DNA of 64,000 nt from Rotaria socialis (Eukaryota; Rotifera; Eurotatoria; Philodinida; Philodinidae), in contig CAJNYU010001435.1 in the NCBI GenBank assembly GCA_905331475.1, positions 1 through 64,000 on the forward strand, read 5' to 3'. Shown here piece by piece: positions 36,149 through 48,253 of this stretch (position 1 is its first letter; the number at the start of each line of letters is the position of its first letter). The position numbers were made by a program, and so were the translations under genes. The notes under the pieces are model-generated. The model did no database searches. It was given only the letters and a program-made list of their open reading frames with translations, and had not been told where the DNA came from.

Positions 36149-36327
36149 TATTAAATGTGAAATTCTCCGATCCTTTTTTTGGTTTTGATAATCATCCACA
36201 TTTTATCCATAACGTCCAATAATTGGTCACCAAATTTCACCAATAAAAAACGACCGAAAGAACAAAACAAAACAATAGAATATACTACATATGTATTCTA
36301 TGTGATTATTAGACAACACAAATAAAA
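36149..36327. promoter_or_regulatory. Putative bidirectional promoter between SLC39A11 and TCERG1
   Basis: The start codons of the two divergent genes are only 179 bp apart, so both core promoters and 5' leaders must lie here or overlap the genes. No TATA box was assigned. The inference rests on spacing alone. Confidence 0.5.
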
Positions 36328-39300
36328 ATGAATGAAACCTCATCATCTCTTGATTTAAGTACATTATGGGTTGAATATAAAAATCCCGATGGGCGTGTAA
36401 GTATTTTTAATTCTTCTCACAAATTGAAAAATTGCGAACTTTTTCCAATAGATTTATTATTACAATGCCAAAACTCGTCAAACGACATGGACAAAACCAG
36501 AAGGACAACGTGTTATGTCTCAAAGTGAACTTGATCAATTACTTGCTAGTCAAAGTGATGCATCAAAGAAACATGTTGCACCAATAGATACGGATACGAT
36601 CGAAGAGGAAACTGAATCAATAAAAAATGATATTATACCATCTTCACCAACAAATGACACTTCAGCAGCGAATTATAATCCATATTCATATCCACCACCT
36701 ACACTTGGTATGCCATTTGGTACATTTCCGCCACATTTAATGCCACACATGGCTCAGATTATGCAAAATAGTAAATAAAAACTATCAGAAATTATTAAAT
36801 CATAATGATTATTGTTTTTTTTAAATATTTAGATTTTCCAGGTTTTGGTTCAATACCTCCGCCCGCACATTTACTTCGTTTTATGATGCCACCGTTTTTA
36901 AATCCAACAGGTTTAACGGCAGGAAAAACTCTAGAAACATTACAAACAGAATTAAAAAAGGTTCGATTTGTTTTCTACTAAAAGATTTATTTTTCTTTAA
37001 CATTAATTGCTTTTATAGTTACGTGTACAATTAAAAGAACTTGAAGGAAAAATGGAAAAAATCAATAATGAAGCATCAGTTTGGTCAGAATTTAAAAATC
37101 CAGAAGGACGACCGTATTATTATAATTCTAAAACAACTGAATCAACATGGGATAAACCTATTGTATTAAATGATGTGATTGGTATAAGACAAAAACAATT
37201 TGATCATTTATTTTATTATGAACATTTGGTGTTTTTATATGTTTTTAGATTTTCAAAATCAACTTGAACATGTAAATAAAACAATTCATGAATCTGAAAA
37301 AGAAGCTAAACGACTCGAAAGTGAACAAAGTCAATTAGCCGCAGTAACAGCAACAACAACTAATGCTAGTGATAAGCAACCACAACAAGCTGCTGCAACA
37401 CCAGCATTCATTAATGGATTTACTTTAGAAAAATTAGATAATAATGAAATGAGACGTTTTGTAAGTATTTTTGAAAGACATTCCATTAGGATTTTAATTG
37501 ACATTAGAGTGACATTTCTGAGAACATTTCTATTGGTCCATTGGAAATCAATACAATCTGATTAAAATGCTTAGTTCTATACACTACATGAATTATATTC
37601 TTAAAAATTTGCATTTTCAATTTATCATAACAGTGACTTCTTTTCAAAATCAATTCTGGATTAAACGATAAACAGTTTTCGTATGGAGAATATCAATTTC
37701 AGAATGAAATTAAAGTAAAACTACTGTTGATTGATGAATAAGTGTATTCAATCGATGTTCGTTCTCTCAAAAATATTTCTTCTATTTTAAAATCTAATAA
37801 GATATTTTGAATGTTTTTCTTTTTCCTAGGGTGAATCAGGACTAGGAGCAGATCGAAATGCAATAGATGATAAATCAAAAGGTAAAGCTAGACCGGTATC
37901 AACAAAACCGATATCCGGTACTCCATGGTAAGTCAACAGAATATCACAGAAAAACTTTCATGTATCATCTTGCATTTCTTCACACTAGGTGTATTGTGTG
38001 GACAAGTGATCAGCAAGTGTTTTTTTTCAATCCAACATCACGTATATCACTGTGGGATAGGCCAGAAGAATTAAAAGGTAACCATCGAATTGTGAAGCCA
38101 GGAAGGACGAAATTCAGTTCAAGGTGATCTCATGAATTGCTATTACACTAAAATTATAGTGTTACGTTTAGTAAATTATACTTTCTGTAGAAAGAATACT
38201 GTGTATGTATATAGTCGATGTACTACGGTGTTTTCCGACTGTTCATTTGAATTAGCCTCTTTTGATATCAACACTTACAGAGCGAGCAGTGTCCAGATTC
38301 ATTTCGTCCTGTAAGATCATATTTTTTCGAAAGAGCAATCATGAAAATGTGTATCTGGAAGTATAATATTGCCTTGTTGATTATTATTCGATGTTTTCAA
38401 AATTTCTAATAAAACAAATACTTTGATTTATTCTTTAAGGACGAATGGACGTTGATGAAATGATCCAAGCAGCGCTGCCACAAGATGATCAAACAAATAA
38501 TAATAATAATAGAACAACTGCAACAAAACAAAAACTAGATTCAACACCCGATGGAACAGAACCTGAAACTAAAAAACTCAAGTAAAATCAGTCATTAAAC
38601 TTTGCACTTCAATAAATATCTTTTTATTTCTCATTCAGATCGGAGCCAATTTTAGCTACAAATACTTCTAATGGCAATGACAACCATGATAATGAAGCAA
38701 AACTTGTACAACATACTACTGAACGTTTAAATATTACACAAGAATCTAGTTATGATGCAGAAACAAAAGCAGCTAAACAAAGAGAATTAATTCCGTATGA
38801 AACACGGATTAAACAATTTCGTGAAATGCTTGCTGAGAAACAAGTAAAAATAGATGAATTTTTTTTACTGATCACATTGTGTTTCATTTCGTATAGGTTA
38901 GTGCATTTACAACATGGGAACAAGAAAAAAGTAAAATTGATCATGATCTACGTTTTTCATTGTTATCAGCTAAAGAACGAAAACAAGAATTTGATCGTTA
39001 TACGCATGGTTAGAATTCAATTTCGATGGAGCTAATATAGAAAATTATTTTGTTTAGAACGAGCTGATGAAGAACGACGAGAAAAAGAAGCTAAAATTAA
39101 ATTAAAAAAGCAAGAATATCGTGATTTATTAATAGAATCGAATGTTTCAATAAAGTAATATTGTTCTCGAGATTAATCAAGCACTAGCTAATCTTTGACA
39201 TTTTAGAACGACATTCACTGAATTTTCAGCACGACACAGTAAAGATGAACGTTTTCGTGCGATAGAAAAAATACGAGATCGTGAAGCATGGTTTCATGAT

Positions 39301-41343
39301 TACATGCAAGAATTGAAAATCAAAGAAAAACAAGGTTCTAGTCGTCATAGTGACAAAGAAAAAGTAAGAATCCTATTCCCTATCATTTCAACTCCAGCTA
39401 AAATCTGTATGATTATTCTCTCGCTATATATGTCATACAACAGAGAGAGAGAGAGAATTGCAATTAATGTTTTCAATATTTCGAAAATATTGATTAGTAA
39501 GATAAATCTTGTAGCTGATAAATTGTTTTTGATTCGAGTCAAAGTGAATGAGTAGAATTGATTTTTGAAGGATAACAAATAAAAAGACAGGAAGTTTCCG
39601 CATAAAGTCTGCTCCTAAGTACTTTTTCAGGCCAATAATAGAAAAGAAAAAGTTTGTTAGTGCTCCCAAAAGGTTTACAACATTGATTAAAAAGGCGCAT
39701 TAGCTCCAAGGTCAGCAAATCAACTCTTTTTCAGATTTTTCATGTGGTATTTTGTCTCGACTTAATAATGATTCGTTAGTTGCAAGATTTCTCTTGTGAC
39801 AGGGATAAAAAAAAAAGTCATTCATTGTTTTCAAGAAACGATAACACATTGAATTCTCAATAATTAATCATTGAATTGAATGGAGTACTTAAAAGAATAA
39901 TTTTAGAATTGCTGAAAAATACTTCGAATACACTGAAGATACTTTTATCTTAAGATTAATACAAACTGACTTTGCCATCAGGACTAAAAGATAAGCATGA
40001 ATGCAGAAAAATAGGCAATATGAGTGAAACTCGGGAGAGAAGAAGGCCTTCATTTTGATCAGAATATATAATGATTCTTCCGAGAATATAGTTTCATATT
40101 GAAGAGAAGCATATCTTCGGCTAGACTGGATAATATCGCTTTGTTTAAATTCAAAAACATCCTACCATACAATATCTTTCTTAGGAAATGAATATGCTTT
40201 TTTTTATATATTGACCCTCAAGCAAGCTTCTATCGATCCTTATAAGGCAATATCTAAATATAATTTTTATTTCTAGTTAAAAAAAGATTACTTCTCACTA
40301 TTAAAAGAATTAAAAGTCACTCGAAATTCGTCTTGGTCTGATACAAAACATTCCGGTGAACATGATTCACGTTATAGAGCTATTGAATCCAGTTCAAGAC
40401 GTGAGGATTGGTTTCGTGAATATCAATCAAAACATATTGATGAAACAACAACTAATTCCAATGAAGTAAGACAATAAAAACTAGAATTTGCCATAGAAAT
40501 AATAAGTAATACAAAAAAACAATTGAATCATATTTAGACAAATGAAGAAAACATCGAACGACAACGTGAAAAAGACAAACAAAATCGTATTGATGCTAGT
40601 ATAAAAAAACGTGCTGAAGAAGTGAAAGAACAATTATCTGGTTTTCAACGTGAATTAGATAAAGAACGTGAACAATTGAAAAAAGATAAAGCCATAGAAA
40701 ATTTTAAAGCATTATTAACTGATATGGTCCGAACACCTGATGCTGAATGGAAAGAAACAAAAAAGAATTTACGTAAAGATTCGCGATGGGATCAAGATAT
40801 CGATCGTAACGAAAAAGAACGTTTATTTGAAGAACATATTAGTTTGTTAGAAAAAAAACGTAAAACAGCTTTTCATAATTTATTAAGTGAACATTGTACA
40901 TTAACATCGTCATGGAAAGATGTTAAAAAAAATATAAAATCTGATCCACGTTTTGAAAAAATTTGTTCTAATGAACGTAAACGCGATTTAGAAAAGGAAT
41001 TCGAAAATTATATAAAAGATAAATATCAAACAGCGAAAACAGACTTCAAAGAGTTATTAAAAGAGACAAAAGTAATTACATACAGGTAATTATTTTAAGA
41101 AATAGATTTTTCTTTGGATAAATTAATATTTTGCATTTTAGATCACTTCAAACAATTAGAGAATCAGAAGAACAAAATCATTTACGTGACATTGAAAAGA
41201 TTTTACAAAAAGATAAACGTTATTTACTATTAGATGTTATACCAGAAGAACGTTCGAAAATTTTAATGGACTATTTAGAAGATATTGAACAACGTGGTGT
41301 TCCACCACCGCCAACAGCATCAGTAGACAGGCGAAAGCTTTGA
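36328..41343 (+). CDS. TCERG1: Transcription elongation regulator 1 (WW/FF-domain protein, CA150)
   Basis: About 14 exons from [17 protein letters not shown]. Three WW domains: [11 protein letters not shown] joined to [32 protein letters not shown] to STWDKP; and [19 protein letters not shown] to LWDRPEEL. Between WW1 and WW2 is a Pro/Met-rich segment ([19 protein letters not shown]). Six FF domains follow, starting near 38805 ([13 protein letters not shown]), 39105 ([13 protein letters not shown]), 40279 ([13 protein letters not shown]), 40702 ([11 protein letters not shown]), 40871 ([10 protein letters not shown]) and 41036 ([11 protein letters not shown]). The end is [13 protein letters not shown]. 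This is the TCERG1/CA150 layout. The protein couples RNA polymerase II elongation to splicing: FF repeats bind the phosphorylated CTD and WW domains bind Pro-rich splicing factors. The intron at 39364-40276 is about 0.9 kb; most others are 50-70 bp. Confidence 0.95.
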
Positions 41344-42464
41344 TGTCAAGCATGGTTTTTTGTTTCTCGTTTTGCTTTTGTAATATTTTTTTCCTTTTTT
41401 TTTGATGTCGACACAGAGTATCTGTGCATCTATGTGTATCAAACTCAGAGTGATGAATAAAACTAAAAACAAAATAAAAGACTGAACCGTGCACTTCGTT
41501 GTGCAACGATTCGTCTATAAACATATAAAGAATTTTTCAAATAAAATCCTCGAATTAATAATGAAAATAATCTTTTATTTTCAAAAGATCTTTCGTTGAT
41601 GACTGATAATCTTATCAGCTACATAGGAATTGTGATGATAATGAAAGAAATTCGAAATACAAATTTAATCTTTTAGTACTTTGTATTATCGAAAAAGAAT
41701 ATGATAAAATTATACGTTTGTTTTTCAACTTATTAGAATTTTTCTTTTGTAGCGATAATCTTCTCTACTGGATCCGTTAGATTAATAATTTGACTGCACA
41801 CTATTACAGCCTATTTCGTTCTCTTGAGACAAAAGATTTTCAAAATAATCATCGAGGAATAGTCGTAAGCCAACTGGTTCTCCGTGGAACTCGAGAAAAT
41901 ATTGTAATTTAACCAAATCAATGATTAGTATTCCATTTAGTTTTGGTACGACTGAAATTATTTTGAAATACAATTTATCGATCTTAAAAATAACCTTTCA
42001 TCAATCTTCTATTAGAAGCACTAAAAAGATTGTCAATCCATCTTGGAAAATGGCAGAAAATATTCTTATATTAATATCAAATGTACTTGAACTCTACATT
42101 CTTCCGTTTTGGACAATCCGTTCGTATAAGCGTAGTAATCATTTTGTTTTTCGACCTTTACATTTTTAGTAGAATCTTGTATTAATGGAAAAGATCATTA
42201 TAACCACTCGATAGTTATCTTCTTACCATATTTATTTTCTTATATGATTTTGTTGCAGTTAATGCTGATAGCTATTAGTGCGTAATAGTATCATGTTATT
42301 TTGAGAGAACATTGCGAAGAATATTGGCTTACAATCCCGTCTAATCAAATTTGAATAACATTTTTGATATATAGCTATCGAATCGAATGAGCATTTATTA
42401 AATTACATTATAATTTTCAAAAAAAGAAGATTTATTCAATTTCTTTTTTTTTCCACTAAATTTC
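41344..42464. other. 3' flank of TCERG1 and intergenic DNA
   Basis: It contains AATAAA-type polyadenylation signals shortly after the stop (for example near 41456 and 41540). No supported gene. Confidence 0.5.
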
Positions 42465-42589
42465 TTCAATGAGCCTTATCTGTGAAGGCGTGTTGGCCGT
42501 ATTCTTTTACGTGTTGTTATGGACGGTGTCGTCTCTCTCATCTATCTTTCTCGATTGCCTTCATGGCATAGAAACTGCTCACTTATTAT

Positions 42590-42625
<36 letters not shown>

Positions 42626-43157
42626 GATCTCTTCATTTCTTAGATATTGTCTTTTTCTATTTTTGATGAAGACGATTAAGACTGGAATGATGAAGAAGCT
42701 AGACTCTTGCTCATTTCTAATCAAAATTATCACCATCGAGACTGAAAAAAACCTATTCTTCAGCAGACAATAGTTTCGTTAGTCACAAAAAATCATTATT
42801 TCTTCACAAAAATTTATTTGTAACAGACTAAAGTACTAACTACTCATACATAAGTTTTTTTTTTGCACTCGATGTTGATAATTTTGATTAGACATGAGCA
42901 AAAGTCTAGCTTTTTCATCATTCCAGTCTTAATCGTCTTCATCAAAAATAGAAAAAGACAATATCAAAGAAATGAAGAGATCAAAAGAGAGAGAGAGAGA
43001 GAGAGAACATAATAAGTGAGCAGTTTCTATGCCACGAAGGCAATCGAGAAAGATAGATGAGAGAGACGACACCGTCCATAACAACACGTTAAAGAATATG
43101 GCCACTATTTTATACATGAGCGTGGTCGACACGCCTTCGCGAATAAGGCTCATTGAA
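42465..43157. repeat. Large imperfect palindrome (~250-bp arms, ~180-bp centre)
   Basis: The left arm is 42465-42714 (starting TTCAATGAGCC) and the right arm 42894-43157 is its reverse complement (ending GGCTCATTGAA). Arm identity is high by eye. The right arm has about 25 bp not in the left arm, around 43106-43130. A (CT)n run in the left arm is matched by a (GA)n run in the right. There is no obvious target duplication. It could be a foldback transposon or an inverted duplication; a transcript would form a long hairpin. Confidence 0.85.
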
Positions 43158-43253
43158 TAGATACATGTCAATATCAGAAGCTATGAGAGTCTTTTTAATC
43201 AAAAATATAGAGACGTAGATAAAGAAATGATATCTGAAACCATATTGTTCTGA

Positions 43254-44722
43254 TTAATAATTGTGTTCAGCTACATGAAGATTCTTTTTAGCTTCATTAC
43301 TGATTTGTTTTCCGTCATATTCTCCTTTAGCAGCTGCTGCATTCGCTGCAGCTCTTTTCAAACAGCTCTGTTGAGCATTGAATTCATTTTCTCGTTTTCC
43401 ACTCCATGCTTTTAAAGCTAAACAGAATAATAAAAATGAAATAGTAAAAACAAAGAATTCAACCTGATGCTTGTAATGCTCGTCCATAACTGAATGTTAA
43501 TGGCCATGGTCGTTTGAATCGATAGAGTGTTTTATTCATTTCATTCAAGTTAATTGTTGCATCTTCTTCAGATTGACCACCACTAAGAAAAACCTATTCG
43601 AAGAAGTCTATAATTAATTCATCGATATTAACATACAATACCAGCTAAAGCTGGTGGACATGTTCGACTCAATGTTGTAATTGTTGCCAGTGCTAAAATA
43701 ATAAATAAACAGAAAACATTACGGAGATAATTGGTTTTATTTTCAAATTTTCTTTCACCAATATCTGTTGATTTTACTCTCTTCTTAGCTTCTTGTCCTG
43801 ATGTAACCATGTTCTATACGATAATAGAATTAGTTTAACTTCTGTTTTTACTAAATAATAAAGACTTACTGGTTTAAGTAAACAACCTTCGAGGTAAATA
43901 TCATAATCTGACAAAGCTTTAAATGTAGCAGCAAGAACTTTTTCTGTTACATATTGACAAACATTGATATCATGATCCCCATCGGGTATTACTTCAGGCT
44001 CAATAATTGGTACTAAACCTACCGAGGAAAAAAAAGTTAAGAATGAAAATATTCAATGTTTAAAAGATTAGAAACCTTTGGCTTGACATACGGATGCATA
44101 TCGAGCTAAAATAATAGCATTATGTGCAATAGCTACATCTGTTGGCTGATTTTTCAGTTTATTAATACGTAATACACAACGCCATTTAGCAAATCGAGCA
44201 CCTCGATTAAAACTGAATAAGAATTTAAACGATTGTTTTTATTTCTAATAAATAAAATATGCCATACAAATCTTCACAACGTTTTTCTAAATCATCAAAA
44301 CCTAATGTTGTTGTTTCATTTGTGTTTATTGTTAAGGATTCTAAACCCTACGAAAAGATATTAAACTTTCCATATGATTTCATTATAATTAAATTTTCTA
44401 CAATTACACGATCGAGTTTAATGCCCGGTAGAATACCGATTTGAGAAAGCATCATGGGAAATGGAACTGAACTATCATTGGTTTGATTAAATGTTTCTTC
44501 GTGCATTATAACTCCACTTATATATTGTTGTATATCAGGTGTCGTAAAAAGTAACTGTCGATAGATACGACGTTGTTCAGTAGTATTCTCGACTCCAATT
44601 GAATTAAATCGTTTAACAATCGATGATGGACTTTCATCGGCAGCTAATATACCTTTGCCTTGTTGAACAATAAATTCAGCATTTTCTTTCAGCATCAATT
44701 CAATGGATGAATTCGAATTCAT
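43254..44722 (-). CDS. Fructose-bisphosphate aldolase, class I
   Basis: Multi-exon gene starting [19 protein letters not shown], at about the usual aldolase length. Family landmarks in order: [15 protein letters not shown] (phosphate/substrate region), [62 protein letters not shown] (catalytic Glu), [14 protein letters not shown] (the Schiff-base Lys), [39 protein letters not shown] and a C-terminal Tyr (AEHNY), which is needed for full activity in animal aldolases. It cleaves fructose-1,6-bisphosphate in cytosolic glycolysis. Introns are short. The start is the only Met upstream of the conserved N-terminal helix in the first exon. Confidence 0.95.
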
Positions 44723-46228
44723 ATTTTTTATTTTCGTTTGTTCAATAGTAACAAAGACGGAAAAAAAAGAAACAAAATCTCGTGAATACTATAAAAAAAA
44801 GCACATTAGCCGCTCTTTTAATTTCTTTTTTAATGCTTATTTTTCTAAGACTCCAACAAGGAGAAAAATGAATAATATATAAGCATCTTCTAAATAGTAT
44901 TAGTGTCAATGCTTTGTGAACTATTCATTTCGACTATTCTTATCCAGATCTCCCAATAGGAAAATTTTGCTTTATTGGCGCATGTCATTCTTTGTCAAAC
45001 GGCAAATTTTTCCTATTAGCGGAAAAAGCAATTCCTATTGCTTTCAAATTATCAAGTGACATTAATCTTCACGAAATAAAATTAGTCATCGATTATTTTT
45101 AAGTTATCGTTTCAAAGTGAATTATTCATTATTATTATTTTACATGCATTCATAGCATCATTTACATTCATCATCATGAATATAATTCGTATATATTATG
45201 GATAACTCATCAATAATAATAATAATAATAATACTAAAAACAGCAAGCACATTGAAAATGTTTGTATAATAGATATTCTTCAGGATACAAAGCAAAATAA
45301 GAAAGTCATGCAAAATAGCAACGAAAAAGAAGGAAAAGAATGATTCTATCGTGAGCTAACTATCTATTTCTGTTTATCATTGGCCTATGTTAATGTAAGT
45401 CTACTTGTCCTTGTTAAAAAACGATGCATGAATCAACAATAGATGATTGACAAGGGACAATCAGCAACATCAAAATGTCAACAATTGAGTACAACCATAA
45501 AATACGTTATTGTTATTATTTTTGTTTGATGAAAAACTAGTCAACGATTGAATGAGTTCAAAAATTATTCATATTGTTTAAATGCAATGTAGTAGAAAGA
45601 GAAATAAAAGAAAATGAATTTGTTTTTGTTCTATTTATGTCACACTTACACATTCGTATGTACGTAATTTGTAGTCGAATACAAGCTATCAACTAAATTC
45701 AATAAAATATGGTAGGAAGAAGAAAACAAGCTATCTGAAATTTATCATTTCATACATCGTATTTTCTTAAGTAAACTTATTATTATAACCAATACTACTA
45801 ATTCTATTATAGAAGTCGAGAAGGAGAAAACAACAAGAAAGCTATAGGAGATTTCTTCTCTTGTTTTTATCATATTTTTTTCTATCTTAGTTCCTTCAAC
45901 TATCTCGTTCTTTCTGCATCTCTCTTTCTCTCTCTCTATTTCTCATAAAATCCCTAGATGCTGTATAGTATAATGTCGAATCAAGCATGTGATACAAGGA
46001 GCTAAGAAAAAAAAAGAAATGAGGAATCGAGAGAAAAAATATATCTGACAGCACTTACGTTTGCAACTCGTAGCTATCTTTTTATCTTTGTCATATTGCA
46101 TTCATCTCTATCGTGTTGACGACAAGTAATAGAAAATAAACACATCGTTCTAATACAAAAGGCGACAACAAAGACTAATCCGAAGACAGTTAAAAATAAC
46201 AGCGAACTAGTCAACTGCATTTAATTTT
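44723..46228. other. Intergenic region between aldolase and alpha-arrestin
   Basis: Divergent genes flank this 1.5 kb, so it should contain both promoters. A small hairpin lies at about 44953-45018 (arms near ATAGGAAAATTTTGC and GCAAATTTTTCCTAT), and AAT repeats at about 45213-45233. No exon seen. Confidence 0.5.
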
Positions 46229-47329
46229 ATGGGTAATACAAATAGTAATAACAGTAGTTCAACAATTTTACCACGATGGTCAACAAGTGTGCAAGATTCG
46301 GCATCAAAGCAAATTCAGATAAGTACTGATCGGCCTAATGGATTCTATTTTGCAGGTGAATGTTTAACTGGTACAGTTGAAATTCCGATTTCACACTTAC
46401 AACAGCATTTACGTAGTAAAAACAATCGAAAATTAATCGAATTTATTCGTCAACAATCGTTGGGTAATGATATTCTGGTGGAACTTATTGGCAATGCAAC
46501 ATATTCAGCTGAGGTTGATGTAGCCGCCGATAGTGATGGACATGCTACACATCAGGTTAATGTTTGCCGAGAACATTGCTTTGTAACAATCAATCAACAT
46601 ATTGAGGAAATATCTATTCAAAATGATAATCAATTAGAAACATCATTTGATCAAACAACGAATACTACGAGTTCTCAATTCGATACACAAGATATACCAT
46701 TAACATTGCCTGCGTCTATCAAAGGAATATTTCAATTACGCATACCGGATGAGCTTCCACCATCATTAATTAATAGTCGGCCACCATCAGTCGAGTATAC
46801 ATTAGAATTAAGCCTATCATCAAGTCGTTATCGCTATCAAATACCAATATTGCTAAATTCTAAAGGTTGTATACCGTGCCCTATTAATGATATCGAATTA
46901 AGTTGCCGTACTACTAAACAACATGACATTTGCTTGCAAGCCTATTTATCAAAGACGTTCTATCGTCCCGGCGAACAAATACTTGTCAGAATAAATTATT
47001 CAAATCCTCAAGAACGTTCTATTCGCTCCATAGCCGTAACACTTCTACAATTTTATCGTATACATCACGATGAATATCGTTTACAATTAGATGGTAAAGA
47101 ATGGGTATTCGATAACTCAACAGTGTTGCCACAACAAGAATGGTCTGGTGAAACTCTTTTACAATTACCAAGTCAACCATTACAAGGATCGTATTCAAAT
47201 CAATCTGCTGGTACAACACAAAGAATTGGATGTGAATTAGATTATAGAATTTTCATTGAATTAAATGAGAAAAGAGGCGATGATATGCATTTAACATTAC
47301 CATCGATTAACGTCACATATCAAACATAA
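46229..47329 (+). CDS. Alpha-arrestin (arrestin-domain-containing protein)
   Basis: An intronless frame of 366 aa. The N-terminal arrestin domain starts near residue 28 (IQISTDRPNGFYFAGECLTG, then TVEIPI), continues with ILVELIGNATYSAEV and a variable Asn/Gln-rich loop, and PASIKGIFQLRIPDELPPS, the typical end of the first half in ARRDC/TXNIP-type proteins. PPSVEYTLELSLSSSRYRYQ leads into the C-terminal arrestin fold (ICLQAYLSKTFYRPGEQILV, RINYSNPQERSIRSIAV, and finally LPSINVTYQT). No PPxY motif for Nedd4-type ligases is seen. MGNTNSNN at the start could be N-myristoylated. A role as an endocytic or signalling adaptor is inferred from the family. Lack of introns is unusual in this window and could indicate a retrocopy. 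Confidence 0.85.
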   Translation: MGNTNSNNSSSTILPRWSTSVQDSASKQIQISTDRPNGFYFAGECLTGTVEIPISHLQQHLRSKNNRKLIEFIRQQSLGNDILVELIGNATYSAEVDVAADSDGHATHQVNVCREHCFVTINQHIEEISIQNDNQLETSFDQTTNTTSSQFDTQDIPLTLPASIKGIFQLRIPDELPPSLINSRPPSVEYTLELSLSSSRYRYQIPILLNSKGCIPCPINDIELSCRTTKQHDICLQAYLSKTFYRPGEQILVRINYSNPQERSIRSIAVTLLQFYRIHHDEYRLQLDGKEWVFDNSTVLPQQEWSGETLLQLPSQPLQGSYSNQSAGTTQRIGCELDYRIFIELNEKRGDDMHLTLPSINVTYQT

Positions 47330-48253
47330 AAACAAAAAACTCTAAATTGTTGTTCTATTTTATCTTGTTGATATTTCAATTGCATAAATATTTAATGCTT
47401 TTTTTGTTCGCGTAGAAGAAAATATAAATAAAACAGAAAAAATTTCATTTTACTAAAATAAACTACTATAGCCATGCAATAATTTTGGCCTGCTTAAATT
47501 TTGTTTTGCATCTCGTTCTCACTTTGTATAAATTTATTTTGATCAGGTACCTGAAAAACAACCTGATTGAGATTAAGCATTACAGTTGTGTTGATAGATT
47601 GAAATATTTTAGTATGGCTTGCAAAGTTTATTTACCTATGTGAAGGAGAATTGATATAAAAATAAAATTTCAAACAGAAAACTTTTTTTGCTCAGTAAAC
47701 TCAACGATGAAGTAATAAGACATTTGTTTGATTTTGATGTGTCTTCTTTTACAGTTCTGTTCGCACAGTCTTAATTAAGAATGGACAACTTTCAACAAGT
47801 TGTTAATATATGCGTACATGAAATACTGAAGCAAAAAAAAGTGTGTAACATATATGTTGTCCTCATACTTTTGTCTATTTCTCTTTTCGTACAGGTACGA
47901 AATAGTCTATGCAATAGTCTCATTAATTTTTTTTCTCTCTTTTTTGCATATATATATATACATAAAGGGATGAATATATGAATATCGGTTCTTCCTTCTG
48001 CAACAAAAAATATTGAGAATAAAAAGAGCTACAATTTCGTCGGCGGACATATAAAAGAATAAAACAACATTCATATGCGCACTACATCTAATTTCGTTGT
48101 TTGACAACGACAATGACAAAGGTAGAATAAAAGAGAAAAAAGAGAAAAAAAAGAACAATAGCTGAGTCTATTTGTAGAAAAAACAATACAACTTTTGATT
48201 CGTAATATAATTGAATTTTGTAATTTGTTTTAGATGATAAAAAACTAAGAATT
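47330..48253. other. Intergenic, no gene seen
   Basis: 3' flank of the arrestin gene and probable promoter of the next (+) gene; an (AT)n run at about 47949-47961. Confidence 0.5.

Noticed and set aside
42519-42773. Plus ORF with Ser/Leu run and its mirror on the minus strand at 42929-43171
   Set aside because: Both are translations of the palindrome arms, with the Ser/Leu run coming from (CT)n.
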